Shown in pieces: positions 1-7,567 of a stretch of 64,000 nucleotides of DNA. The stretch comes from an uncultured Eubacteriales bacterium (GTDB lineage Bacteria > Bacillota > Clostridia > Christensenellales > CAG-138). The notes beneath the pieces were generated by a model. The model saw only the letters and a list, made by a program, of their open reading frames with translations. It had not been told where the DNA came from and did not search any database. The position numbers and the translations under genes were made by a program. The DNA lies in the NCBI GenBank assembly GCA_902801845.1, contig CADCJW010000004.1, positions 243,676-307,675 on the forward strand. The letters are read 5' to 3'. Numbering within the stretch: the stretch's first letter is position 1; the number at the start of each line of letters is the position of its first letter.

Positions 1-239
1 AGGTCCGTAAGGGCGGCGTCTATGACGGCCGGTGAAAAGATCTCTTCAACGTTCAGAGGGCTCCCGTCCGGCGTATACCCTTCTTTCGCCCCGCTGTTCG
101 TGTATTGGATCACCGTGGACGCGATATAGCGCTGCTGAGATCTTCCATAGAAATATACGGTCAAAGAACCGATGACAGCCAGGAGCAGGATCAGCAGGCT
201 GAACTGTTTCAGATAACGAAAAACGCTGAATTCTTTCAT
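1..239 (-). CDS. Wzz-like chain-length determinant protein, N-terminal part (cut by window edge)
   Basis: The first ~80 residues of a protein that runs off the left edge. It starts MKEFSVFRYLKQFSLLIL with an N-terminal membrane segment (about residues 13-30), then a YFYGRSQQRYIASTVIQY stretch typical of the region after TM1 in Wzz/polysaccharide co-polymerases. Its ATG overlaps the TGA of the upstream 450-aa gene (ATGA), so the two are translationally coupled and probably co-operate in surface polysaccharide export or chain-length control. Wzz membership is inferred from architecture and local resemblance; the C-terminal half and second membrane segment lie outside the window. Confidence 0.6.
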   Translation of the reverse strand, partial: MKEFSVFRYLKQFSLLILLLAVIGSLTVYFYGRSQQRYIASTVIQYTNSGAKEGYTPDGSPLNVEEIFSPAVIDAALTD

Positions 240-1588
240 GCTTCTTTCTCCTTTTTCTTGGAAAAGAATGTGCGCAGGAACACGCAGATGAATGCAGCAG
301 CAAGGATCAGCGCGGCCAGGAGCAGCGACCCGATCAGGCCGGACCGTTCCGCAAAACCGGTGCCGTCATCGCTAAAGCTGAGATAGTTGCGTGCTTTTGT
401 GCTGGTATACGAACTGTCTACCGTCTGGATATCCGCGGCAAGCTTTTCAAGCGATGTCTGTATCTCATCGAGCATGGCATCGGCCTTTTCCTTTTGAACA
501 GAATCGGAACCGCTCGTCTTCAGCTTTTCCGTCAGATAGGTGTTGTATTCGATCCGTTCCAGCCGCTCCGTCGCACCTGTCAGCTGCATGTTCGCATGGA
601 GCGCCATATTATCCATCCCTGTTTTTGTCCTGGACATATAATACTGCATCGTCTGATCCTGCGTAGGGATCATTACGATCGCGCTCATGGCGGTATCATA
701 CAGCCGGATGCCCTCGTTATCTTCATCGTATGCGGCGATCATTTTGTCGTACATCAGCCGGTCCATGCGGATTTTGTAGTTCAGCATGGTGTTCAGACTG
801 AATCTGTCGTTCACGATGCCGTTTTCGATAATGTAGGAACGCGCCTTGGCTATGTCATAGGTGCAGAGGTTTTTCGCCCGCTGTTCCAGCGCGGAAAAGG
901 TGAGCCCCGTGCCAGGATCCCGGTAGTTCTTGCTCTCCCGGTTGCGAAGCTGCACGTATTTTTCCAGCTGGCCGCATTTAAGCTCCAGCAAGTCGACCGT
1001 CATCACATATTCGTCATTGAATTTCAGATCGTCGACAGCAAAAGACAGGATTGAGTGATTGAACCCGTAGTGCTCCACAAAGTATTCGCGGTATGTCTTG
1101 CAGAGAAGGGACAGCATATCTTCCGCACTTCTATCTCGCACAGCGCCTTTGCCTGTGAACTTAATGACAAAAGAAGTGCTGATATAGTTCTCGCTGACAC
1201 TGACGGTTTTGTCGTGAGTTGCCTTTACGCTGATGCATTCGCTCAGTTCCTCCGGTGTTATCTTCCCCTCCAGGCCCGCATATCCGATCAGCCGGCCCAT
1301 TACTTCACTGCTCCGAATCTCGTAAATGCTGAACCTGGTCCCGTTGGGGGCAAGTCCTTTGGAAGCTTCCTCATAATCCAGCGACAGGACGGTGCTGGCT
1401 GTGCTGTGCGTATTCATAAGATACTGGACGCCGCACAACACCAGAGCAATGATCAGAAAGGCAGAGAGGACAAGACACTTCCGTTTTCGGAATGCCTCAA
1501 AAGCGCTTTGCAGGCTGTCGCGCCGTTTGCCGGGGATACCGGAGAAAGCTGCGTTCCGTGATGCTTTCAATCTGTCTGTCTCTTGCAT
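236..1588 (-). CDS. Wzz-like membrane protein (polysaccharide co-polymerase family)
   Basis: A 450-aa protein with one membrane segment near the N-terminus (about residues 36-57), a long, mostly helical extracytoplasmic region, and a second membrane segment near the C-terminus (about 415-440) followed by a basic KKKEKEA tail. Two terminal membrane spans around an external coiled domain is the Wzz/chain-length determinant plan. The gene overlaps the next one by ATGA and the partner has a similar N-terminus, so they look like a tandem pair in a capsule or exopolysaccharide operon continuing to the left. No catalytic kinase motif is present. The family call rests on architecture, so it could be another two-TM envelope protein. 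Confidence 0.55.
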   Translation of the reverse strand: MQETDRLKASRNAAFSGIPGKRRDSLQSAFEAFRKRKCLVLSAFLIIALVLCGVQYLMNTHSTASTVLSLDYEEASKGLAPNGTRFSIYEIRSSEVMGRLIGYAGLEGKITPEELSECISVKATHDKTVSVSENYISTSFVIKFTGKGAVRDRSAEDMLSLLCKTYREYFVEHYGFNHSILSFAVDDLKFNDEYVMTVDLLELKCGQLEKYVQLRNRESKNYRDPGTGLTFSALEQRAKNLCTYDIAKARSYIIENGIVNDRFSLNTMLNYKIRMDRLMYDKMIAAYDEDNEGIRLYDTAMSAIVMIPTQDQTMQYYMSRTKTGMDNMALHANMQLTGATERLERIEYNTYLTEKLKTSGSDSVQKEKADAMLDEIQTSLEKLAADIQTVDSSYTSTKARNYLSFSDDGTGFAERSGLIGSLLLAALILAAAFICVFLRTFFSKKKEKEA

Positions 1589-1655
1589 GCCTTTTCTCCT
1601 TTTGCTTGTTTATAAATCACTTGTTGCCGGGGCATACAGCCTCCGCCAAATATAT

Positions 1656-2573
1656 TTATCGATTTACATCGATGACAACCAGTTCCGGAGAATTGTTGAT
1701 CCTGGGCGGGAACAACTTGCTGTCACCGAGTCCCGCGCTGATGATCAGGGACTGCTGTTTGTCTAGTGTATATTTCCCTGCACATAGCTTCGGGAAAAAA
1801 CCCTCTTCATCGGAATACAGCCCCCCGACGAAAGGGAGATTCACGATTCCGCCATGCACATGACCCGCAATTCCCAAATCGAAATCGTATTCTGACAATT
1901 GCGATTCGAAGAGGATCGGAATATGGGTCATTACAATGCTATACGCATCAGGATCTATCTCCGTTTTTTCCATGAATTCCCTACCGCCGTATTGTTCGAA
2001 TCCATAAGCGGTTCCTTCTATGCCGAAAAGCTGGATCCTGTTGCGTCCAACGTGTATATCCTCACGAGCGTTCCGCAGCAGTTTCAACCCCGCTTTTTCG
2101 AACTTTTCGGGCAGATCCCTGTCATTATTATAATATATCCTTTCGCTTTCGTGGTTGCCCAGTACGCCGTAGCAGGGCGCTATCGCGGTAGATTCCGTAA
2201 CAAGATCCAGCACGGATTGATACTCCTCCTGTTCACGTATTACCATGTCACCGAGGAAGAGGATAAGGTCTGGTTTCAACGCTCGAAGGTCGGAAAGAAG
2301 CGCTTCGCTGTGTTCTCCGTATTCGCGGGTATGAATATCGGAGATGACCGCGATCCGAATATTGCTGTCAACCTTTGGGGATGTTTCCTGATAAAAACTG
2401 ATTTTGTAGTGCGTTCTGTACCGTAATGCATAACCGGTCATGATGGCACCGCAGACGAGTGTCAGAAGAAGCAAAATGCCAAGAAGCCGAACACACGTTT
2501 TCCAAAATCCGTGTTTTTTCTTTGCATCGTTTGCAGTTGCTCTTTTCGAAACCAACTCAGTCCCCGTTTCCAT
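1656..2573 (-). CDS. Membrane-anchored calcineurin-like metallophosphoesterase
   Basis: A 305-aa protein with an N-terminal cytoplasmic basic stretch, one membrane anchor (about residues 28-51) and an external metallophosphoesterase domain. All metal-site blocks are visible in order: SDIHTREYG, LGDMVI, GNHES, MTHIP and GHVHGG. This is the YkuE/YaeI-type arrangement. Such enzymes hydrolyse phosphodiester or pyrophosphate bonds, in some cases UDP-diacylglucosamine-like lipids, but the substrate here is unknown. The gene has its own promoter and stands alone between the Wzz-like genes and a decayed region. Family assignment is secure; substrate is not. Confidence 0.85.
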   Translation of the reverse strand: METGTELVSKRATANDAKKKHGFWKTCVRLLGILLLLTLVCGAIMTGYALRYRTHYKISFYQETSPKVDSNIRIAVISDIHTREYGEHSEALLSDLRALKPDLILFLGDMVIREQEEYQSVLDLVTESTAIAPCYGVLGNHESERIYYNNDRDLPEKFEKAGLKLLRNAREDIHVGRNRIQLFGIEGTAYGFEQYGGREFMEKTEIDPDAYSIVMTHIPILFESQLSEYDFDLGIAGHVHGGIVNLPFVGGLYSDEEGFFPKLCAGKYTLDKQQSLIISAGLGDSKLFPPRINNSPELVVIDVNR

Positions 2574-2609
2574 CTTTGCGGTTCACCCTGACACTTTGTT
2601 TTATCAATA

Positions 2610-2638
2610 ATTATATTGCTTTTTGGCCGTTATTGCAA
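2610..2638 (-). promoter_or_regulatory. Sigma-A-type promoter for the metallophosphoesterase gene
   Basis: On the minus strand TTGCAA is followed by 17 bp and a perfect TATAAT, about 40-65 bp upstream of the metallophosphoesterase ATG. The surrounding bases are AT-rich compared with the coding DNA. Confidence 0.6.
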
Positions 2639-2879
2639 GCACTTGCCGATTCAATTCGAAACGTTTTCCGATAATAATCGGTTCCATGCTTCAAGCTTCA
2701 GAAGCGACCGTCCGCGCAGACCATCACTACAGGACTCCTGCGGTTGTTTACCCCGATGTTACCATAGAATCATGATGGACCATTGATCCTGAAAGTATTG
2801 AAAGGAGTTCGAACTTCACCGCATCGTATGTCCTGGCCAAGGCTTCCGGCAACGGCAAGAACAGTATCGCCTGCTGCTG

Positions 2880-2942
2880 AATCCGTTATCACTGCTCGTG
2901 TCATTTCGAGTGGTGATAACGGATTTGGTTATCACCACTCGA
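2880..2942 (+). terminator. Intrinsic terminator with a competing upstream hairpin (attenuator-like)
   Basis: TCGAGTGGTGATAAC (2906-2920) pairs perfectly with GTTATCACCACTCGA (2928-2942) and is followed by a T-rich tract, making a strong terminator. The middle strand can instead pair with AATCCGTTATCAC at 2880-2892 (partner 2913-2925, 13/13). The two pairings are mutually exclusive, as in transcription attenuators. Just upstream is a short reading frame ending NGKNSIACC-stop at 2880 for which I see no proper start codon. Confidence 0.55.
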
Positions 2943-2953
2943 TTTTTGTTTTT

Positions 2954-3212
2954 CTACGAAGTCTCAACCCTTGGCAGATATCGGACCGCTACGCCTTTGC
3001 GCGTGTTTTCCGTCACATCGTCCAGACCTGCCCGATGAGGAAGATCCAGATACCCTACGAACCGGTAATAGATCACGATCCTCTGCGTGCGATCCTCGCC
3101 CCGGCCTTCCATCTCATGAACCTCGATTCTGTCTATCAGCTCCTGTAAAAGCGGCGCTGTCAGCGTTTCCATATCCATGAACCTGCGCACTGCAGCCAGG
3201 AATGGGGAACTG
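2954..3212 (-). pseudogene. C-terminal fragment of a serine site-specific recombinase (DUF4368-type tail)
   Basis: The minus strand encodes FLAAVRRFMDMETLTAPLL, then LIDRIEVHE, YYRFVGYLDLP and TRKGVAVRYLPR before a stop. This matches the conserved C-terminal region (DUF4368) of large serine recombinases of Tn4451/Tn5397-type and related conjugative elements. The catalytic and recombinase domains are missing: upstream of residue FLAAV the frame enters unrelated DNA that encodes an ABC ATPase tail on the other strand. It is a dead relic of a mobile element. Confidence 0.7.
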
Positions 3213-3214
3213 AA

Positions 3215-3293
3215 CAGGATTGTAAGTAAGACGGAATACGATGATCTTGAAAAGCTGTATATCAGCATCTTTATGGAGGAGGCAGACAGATGA
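3215..3293 (+). pseudogene. C-terminal remnant of an ABC transporter ATPase
   Basis: The plus strand reads VSKTEYDDLEKLYISIFMEEADR then TGA at 3291-3293, which overlaps the ATG of the following permease fragment (ATGA). DDLEKLYISIF resembles the last residues of ABC-2 type ATPases paired with a permease. Nothing upstream encodes Walker or signature motifs; the sequence switches to the recombinase relic near 3212. The call is based on the short tail plus the coupled permease start. Confidence 0.45.
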
Positions 3294-3544
3294 GATTGTA
3301 TGCACAGGAATTGAGAAGGATTCTGAAATCAACCAGGGCCAAAGTAGTTATTCTTCTTGCCGTTCTTCTGCCAATTCTGATGGCGCTTCTCGCAAATGAG
3401 TTTAACGACGCAAATTACCTTGATTCAGACGGGAACATTGTGCCCCTTCACGGACGGGACGCGCTGCTGTTCATTAAGGAAAACAGCGCAGAAGGAAACG
3501 GAGAGGCCACGGTCGAGCGCCTCCAGGACGCACTGCTATCCTGA
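3290..3544 (+). pseudogene. Truncated ABC-2 type transporter permease (N-terminal 84 aa)
   Basis: The start MRLYAQELRRILKSTRAKVVILL is followed by one hydrophobic segment (about residues 19-35) and a hydrophilic loop, which is the usual N-terminus of ABC-2 permeases several hundred residues long. The frame stops after 84 residues, where the DNA switches to a different gene fragment in another frame. An AGGAGG-like site (atggaggaggcagacag) precedes the ATG, and the start overlaps the ATPase tail. It is expected to be non-functional. Confidence 0.55.
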
Positions 3545-3743
3545 AACGCTCGTCTGGGAGACATGCACGCCATACTTTGAGACCAGGAATATTCATTTCT
3601 ATGTCAATAAATGCGGTTTCCACATCGTGGAGTTTTTTAACAGCCATCATCCGGATCCGCACGATCCGGAAACCGGCGAAGAGAACAATTACGAGGGGGA
3701 AGATTTCGATGGCATGTTCCGCTTTGAGAAGCGAATGAAATAA
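3535..3743 (+). pseudogene. C-terminal fragment of a GNAT-family acetyltransferase
   Basis: In the frame after the truncated permease the DNA encodes [40 protein letters not shown] and finally [12 protein letters not shown]. This is the familiar tail of clostridial GNAT acetyltransferases ([16 protein letters not shown]...FRFEK). The acetyl-CoA binding motif A lies upstream in intact proteins and is missing. With the preceding fragments it forms a tight mosaic of decayed genes. Confidence 0.65.
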
Positions 3744-3770
3744 TCTTTCTTATGTTATTCACAAAGGTTA

Positions 3771-3818
3771 TTGACATATGTTGTTATTCGATGTAGTATT
3801 ATAACTGACATATGTCAG
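3771..3818 (+). promoter_or_regulatory. Promoter and palindromic operator candidate for the UPF0251-NifX gene
   Basis: TTGACA (3771-3776), 17 bp, TAGTAT (3794-3799). Immediately downstream lies a perfect 14-bp palindrome, CTGACATATGTCAG (3805-3818). Ten bases of it, TGACATATGT, also occur overlapping the -35 box (3772-3781), 34 bp apart centre to centre. An autoregulatory site for the helix-turn-helix protein encoded directly downstream is plausible. Confidence 0.6.
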
Positions 3819-3830
3819 AAAGGAGCGCTT

Positions 3831-4685
3831 ATGGCAAGACCGTTCAAATGCCGCAGGATCGAACAGCTTCCTGTTTACCGCAGCTTCTCGCCTGACGACA
3901 TTACAGCCGCAGAAAGTGTACAGATGACTGTAGACGAGTATGAGACATTAAGACTTCTGGATGATGAAGGCCTCACGCAGGAAGCCTGCGCCGCCCGGAT
4001 GAACATCGCCAGGACCACTGTCACGGCCATCTACGACAGTGCCCGACGGAAGGTGGCGGACGCCCTCGTCCGCGGGAAGCGGCTGCTGATCACGGGCGGC
4101 AGATGCTCCTTTGAACCGGTTGAACTGAAGCAAACCGTTATGGAGAAAGGAAACAACAGTATGAGAATCGCAGTCACCTATGAAAACGGAGAGATTTTCC
4201 AACATTTCGGTCATACCGAGCAGTTTAAGCTATACGACGTTGCGGAGGGCAGGATCGTAAACGAACAGATCGTACCGACCAACGGCAGCGGCCATGGAGC
4301 TCTTGCAGGATTTCTGCAGGCGGTTCAGGCGGATACTCTGATTTGCGGAGGCATTGGCATGGGTGCGCAAACGGCACTTGCCGATGCCGGGATCAAGCTT
4401 TACGCAGGGGTTCAGGGCGCTGCTGATGCTGCTGCAAAAGCTTTTGTTGAAGGAACGCTTGAATATGACCCCGATGCCCACTGTGACCACCACGGGCATC
4501 ATCACGTCGAGGGGCATGCGTGCGGGCATCACGGTGAAGGACAGGAATGCGGTAATCATCATGGCGATGAGGACTGCCGCCATCATCACGGCGAAGAACA
4601 CGAGTGCGGGCATCATCACGGAAATAGTCTCAACTGCGGCCATCAGGAGGGCGACGAGGGCTGCCGCCGTCATCACGGGGAGTAA
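3831..4685 (+). CDS. UPF0251 (DUF134) HTH domain fused to a NifX-like domain with a Cys/His-rich tail
   Basis: A 284-aa protein starting MARPFKCRRI after AGAAAGGAG. Residues 1-100 are a UPF0251/DUF134 DNA-binding protein, with a sigma70 region 4-like HTH around 45-75. Residues 111-210 are a dinitrogenase iron-molybdenum cofactor (NifX/NifB C-terminal) domain with HFGHTEQF and ICGGIGMGAQ motifs. Residues 218-284 form a tail of about 25 His with regularly spaced Cys (HHGHHH, CGHHHG). UPF0251 and NifX-like proteins are often adjacent in clostridia; here they are one chain. I infer a metal- or cluster-binding, possibly metal-responsive regulator. Its metal and target are unknown. A TGACATATGT palindrome upstream may be its own operator. 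Confidence 0.8.
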   Translation: MARPFKCRRIEQLPVYRSFSPDDITAAESVQMTVDEYETLRLLDDEGLTQEACAARMNIARTTVTAIYDSARRKVADALVRGKRLLITGGRCSFEPVELKQTVMEKGNNSMRIAVTYENGEIFQHFGHTEQFKLYDVAEGRIVNEQIVPTNGSGHGALAGFLQAVQADTLICGGIGMGAQTALADAGIKLYAGVQGAADAAAKAFVEGTLEYDPDAHCDHHGHHHVEGHACGHHGEGQECGNHHGDEDCRHHHGEEHECGHHHGNSLNCGHQEGDEGCRRHHGE

Positions 4686-4702
4686 ACCGCTGCCGAATCT
4701 GA

Positions 4703-4846
4703 AAAGGTAACAGGAAATATATCTGTTCCGTCTGCGGATATGTGTACGATCCCGATGAGCATGACGGCGTAGCGTTCGAAGAACAGCCGGACGACCGGAA
4801 ATGCCCGCGCTGCAAGTACCTGAAAGAGACGCTCAAAAAGGCATAA
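4703..4846 (+). pseudogene. Rubredoxin-like small protein lacking a recognisable start codon
   Basis: In frame after a TGA at 4700-4702 the DNA encodes [13 protein letters not shown], then VAFEEQPDD and KCPRC before TAA, with both CxxC knuckles of rubredoxin and about 44 residues. The insert between the knuckles is shorter than in canonical rubredoxin. There is no ATG, GTG or TTG in frame: the codon where MxKY would begin is AAC (4709). The coding sequence is otherwise intact, so it is either a recently inactivated gene, uses a non-standard start, or contains a local sequence error. It follows the NifX-type gene by 17 bp and may once have been its redox partner. Confidence 0.55.
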
Positions 4847-4858
4847 TCGATCGGTATA

Positions 4859-4883
4859 GCCGGCACGTAATCATCGTGCCGGC
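4859..4883. terminator. Hairpin between convergent genes
   Basis: GCCGGCACG (4859-4867) pairs with CGTGCCGGC (4875-4883) around a 7-nt loop. It lies between the rubredoxin-like frame and the convergent DUF3795 gene and can serve both strands. The T tract is weak (TTTAAT). Confidence 0.5.
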
Positions 4884-4898
4884 TTTAATCGCAACACA

Positions 4899-5444
4899 TT
4901 ACCATGGGCGAAGCACGAGGGGGATATGCCTGACAGCGGCGCATTCCCGCAATTCCTTTTCAAGCCGCTCCGCCTTGTCGTGTAAGGAAAGCGCGTTGCT
5001 CTGTGAATCCACACGGGACAGTACGTTCTGAAGGTCTTCCACCTCAAGCATATTGACCGCGAGACAGAAGAAAACTTCCTTTGTCCCGTCGTCGCAGTCT
5101 GTGAGAAAGCGGGCCAGGATCTCCTTTTTGGCGCGCTGTTCGGCAAGATATGCATCGATGCCCATCTCCTTTGCTTTTGCCATATCCCGTTTCTGGTTTC
5201 GGTGGGAGATCAGGGAATCGTGGCGGTCAATACCGTCATAACGCTTGCACGGGTATTCTTCACACTGAAAACAGTAATCAACGTTGCCGTGTTTTACGCT
5301 GCAAGGCGCTATGGGGCAGGTCTGATAGCAGGTGCTGCCGTTGAAGCACCCGCTGCATTCGTCCCGGATCTGCATGGGACAGAGTCCGCAGTTGAGTCCG
5401 CAGAGGGAGAACAGACCGTCCGTTCTGTTGAATTCGTTTTTCAT
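4899..5444 (-). CDS. DUF3795 cysteine-rich protein
   Basis: A 181-aa protein whose first 75 residues contain about twelve Cys in motifs such as CGLNCGLCP, CSGCFNGSTC and CFQCEEYPCKRY, the DUF3795 signature, probably holding Fe-S clusters or zinc. The C-terminal half is helical and charged. Function is unknown in the family. The start codon overlaps the stop of the radical SAM gene (TAATG). It is the last gene of a four-gene minus-strand operon with a nitroreductase and an FMN reductase, which suggests a redox role. Confidence 0.75.
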   Translation of the reverse strand: MKNEFNRTDGLFSLCGLNCGLCPMQIRDECSGCFNGSTCYQTCPIAPCSVKHGNVDYCFQCEEYPCKRYDGIDRHDSLISHRNQKRDMAKAKEMGIDAYLAEQRAKKEILARFLTDCDDGTKEVFFCLAVNMLEVEDLQNVLSRVDSQSNALSLHDKAERLEKELRECAAVRHIPLVLRPW

Positions 5445-6322
5445 TACAGCGTCCTCTTGCTTCGGCGGATAGCCGCAAGTCTATCCATGTCCCCGTAACG
5501 GATCTCATGATCCAGTGCTTCGATGATCTTATTCTTTCTCTTCAGGAAAACGGGACCGGACAGATGGATGCCGGAGGTATGGTGGGTGTTGAAATAGCAG
5601 TCGCAGGTCAGGTGCTCCACGAAAACCTTCAGCTCGATCAGCATTTCTTTCTCCGTAAGCGGAGTAAACGCACCGCGTTCGGCTTCCTCAAGAAGCGGTG
5701 TGCCGGGGAAAAGCGTCAATCCGCCGGTACCGACGAGCATGGGGTTGCACCGACTGAAAAGCTCCGCGGAGTGGATCGCGTGATCCATACTGTGTTCTTT
5801 CCCGGCGACGCCGTTGAGAAAGCAGAGCCAGAAGTCGATTCCTGCTTCCGTCAGCTTTCCGCACTGTTCGATAATGTCTGCCGCACGGCAATTCTTGTTG
5901 ACACGTTCCAGTGTCCAGTCATCGCCGCTTTCCGATCCCAGCGAGATCTCGCGCAGCCCCATTTCTTTCAGGTTTTTCAGCTGCTCAACCGTTTTGTTCC
6001 GGATATCTGTAACTCTGGTACATGCGTAAATGTACTCCATCCTGGGCAGGTATTTGTTTATCATCTCAAGGATCGGCGCCAGTTTATCATAGGTCATGCA
6101 GAGCGGATTAGCCGAAAGCAGCTGGATCGTCTTTGCATTCGGGTCGCTCTCGGCAAGCTCACAAAGGTCTTCTTCGATCCATTCCATCGGGGACATCCGA
6201 AAGGGGACTTCCTTGTACATCGTGCAGAACTTGCACTTGTTGTGCGTGCAGCCCTGCGTGATCTCCAAAAGCGGCCATGTCGGCCAATACGGGTTGCGGT
6301 ATACGGTTCCTGTAAAATGCAT
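5444..6322 (-). CDS. Radical SAM protein
   Basis: A 292-aa protein with a cluster motif CTHNKCKFC near residue 25 (Cx4Cx2C spacing, as in the radical SAM subgroup with xTxGCxHNxCxFC), followed by a TIM-barrel pattern with ISLGSESGDD and GTGGLTLFPGTPLL. No SPASM or B12 domain is visible. Homologues are annotated only as radical SAM proteins or elongator/HemN-like; the substrate is unknown. It is 12 bp downstream of the flavodoxin-like reductase and coupled to the DUF3795 gene, so it is likely expressed with them. Confidence 0.8.
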   Translation of the reverse strand: MHFTGTVYRNPYWPTWPLLEITQGCTHNKCKFCTMYKEVPFRMSPMEWIEEDLCELAESDPNAKTIQLLSANPLCMTYDKLAPILEMINKYLPRMEYIYACTRVTDIRNKTVEQLKNLKEMGLREISLGSESGDDWTLERVNKNCRAADIIEQCGKLTEAGIDFWLCFLNGVAGKEHSMDHAIHSAELFSRCNPMLVGTGGLTLFPGTPLLEEAERGAFTPLTEKEMLIELKVFVEHLTCDCYFNTHHTSGIHLSGPVFLKRKNKIIEALDHEIRYGDMDRLAAIRRSKRTL

Positions 6323-6334
6323 GGTTCTTCTCCT

Positions 6335-6985
6335 TTACCAGCCTTCCCGAACCATCTGCGCGCCGAGCGCGAACGCTTTTTCCTGCTCCTTCGGGAACAC
6401 GGTTTCGTGCCGTTCCTGCTTGGCGGCAGGGTTGAACATCGTCCAGTTGTAACGGCTGTAATCCTTCACCTGCAGCGTATCGCCTGCGATCATGACCTTT
6501 GTATTGCCCACCGCGTCGTTCAGCGCCTTCTGATACGCCTTCAAGGTTTTCCGATAGCCGATGACCGGATAGTATTCCTCGGGGCAGTTGCTTGTCATGA
6601 GGAACAGGACGGGAATCTTCCGAATGTCATACCGATGCGGATCCTTCCGATACGTCAGAGACTGAAAGACCAACCGTTCGTAAAGCGCACGGAACCCTGC
6701 AGAAGCATCCCCAAGATAGTTCGGTGTGCCGATGACCAGTCCGTCCGCCTCGCGGATCGCTTCCAGCACCGGCGCAAGTCCGTCTTTATAAACACATTTT
6801 CCTTCATTTGGCGCGAGCTTGCAGGCGAAGCAGGACATGTAGCCATGCACTTTCTCCAGTCGGTACAGGTCAAACACCTGCACCTCGGCGCCTTCCGCTT
6901 CCGCGCCTTTCGCCGCTTCCCGCACCAGAGTCCCGGTATTCATGTTGGTGCGCGGGCTGCAGTTCACAACAACGATCTTTTTCAT
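6335..6985 (-). CDS. NADPH-dependent FMN reductase / iron-sulfur flavoprotein-like protein
   Basis: A 216-aa flavodoxin-fold protein. The N-terminus KKIVVVNCSPRTNMNTGTL is the FMN phosphate loop of the NADPH-dependent FMN reductase family. SCFACKLAPNEGKC gives a cysteine cluster like that of iron-sulfur flavoproteins, although the spacing is not the classic compact motif. GTPNYLGDASAGFRALYERL matches the second flavin-binding block. It sits 10 bp downstream of the nitroreductase gene in the same operon. Likely role: flavin-dependent electron transfer or reduction of xenobiotics. Confidence 0.8.
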   Translation of the reverse strand: MKKIVVVNCSPRTNMNTGTLVREAAKGAEAEGAEVQVFDLYRLEKVHGYMSCFACKLAPNEGKCVYKDGLAPVLEAIREADGLVIGTPNYLGDASAGFRALYERLVFQSLTYRKDPHRYDIRKIPVLFLMTSNCPEEYYPVIGYRKTLKAYQKALNDAVGNTKVMIAGDTLQVKDYSRYNWTMFNPAAKQERHETVFPKEQEKAFALGAQMVREGW

Positions 6986-6995
6986 AGCAGCCTCC

Positions 6996-7520
6996 TTACA
7001 GCTCGGTCACGAAGTTCTCAAGCGGCATGCGCTTAAAGTGCCATGCGTTGGGTTTCGCCTTCTCCGAGGGATAGCCCATGGCGAACATCATGACCGGGAT
7101 GATATTCCCCGGCAGGTCAAAGACCTCAGAAACGGTCTTGGCGTCGAAGCCGCGGAGCCAGACGTTGTGAATGCCGAGTTCCTCCGCTTCATACATCATC
7201 GTGGTCGCGGCGATACTTGCGTCCTGCTCGCCGGAGTTGTAATGATCAAACATGCGGTCGTGCGGCGCTTTCCACACGGTATTCAGGTCGTAGCAGACCA
7301 GCAGCATCAGCGGGGCGTTGTAGTGGAACGGCGTCACCGTTCTTGCCTTTGCCAGCGCTTCGGGGCTTTTCAGCACGTAGAAGCGCTGCGGCTGATAGTT
7401 GCAGGCGGTGGGTACGATGCGCCCAGCTTCCAGGATCTTGTCCAGCTTTTCCTGCTCTACGGGGCGGGAATCAAAAAAACGTTCCGAATACCGGTTCTTT
7501 GCCAAGGTTAAAAAGTCCAT
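6996..7520 (-). CDS. Nitroreductase-family flavoprotein
   Basis: A 174-aa protein of the compact nitroreductase class. RYSERFFDSRPVEQEKLDKIL near the N-terminus and MAMGYPSEKAKP near the end are standard family blocks. These homodimeric FMN enzymes reduce nitro compounds, quinones or similar acceptors with NAD(P)H. It is the first gene of the operon and is divergent from a TetR regulator; the shared intergenic region carries an inverted repeat over its -35 box, so it is probably TetR-controlled. The start has a strong AGGAGG site (cagGAGGatcatATG). Confidence 0.88.
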   Translation of the reverse strand: MDFLTLAKNRYSERFFDSRPVEQEKLDKILEAGRIVPTACNYQPQRFYVLKSPEALAKARTVTPFHYNAPLMLLVCYDLNTVWKAPHDRMFDHYNSGEQDASIAATTMMYEAEELGIHNVWLRGFDAKTVSEVFDLPGNIIPVMMFAMGYPSEKAKPNAWHFKRMPLENFVTEL

Positions 7521-7567
7521 ATGATCCTCCTGATCTGTTTTCTTTGCACCTATTTTATAAAAATATG

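Noticed and set aside
4230..4676. Met/Ala-rich minus-strand frame opposite the His-rich tail
   Set aside because: Met-rich composition is simply the complement of repeated CAT His codons.
5507..7036. 509-codon plus-strand open frame across the radical SAM and FMN reductase genes
   Set aside because: It spans two well-supported minus-strand genes and shows no family motif.
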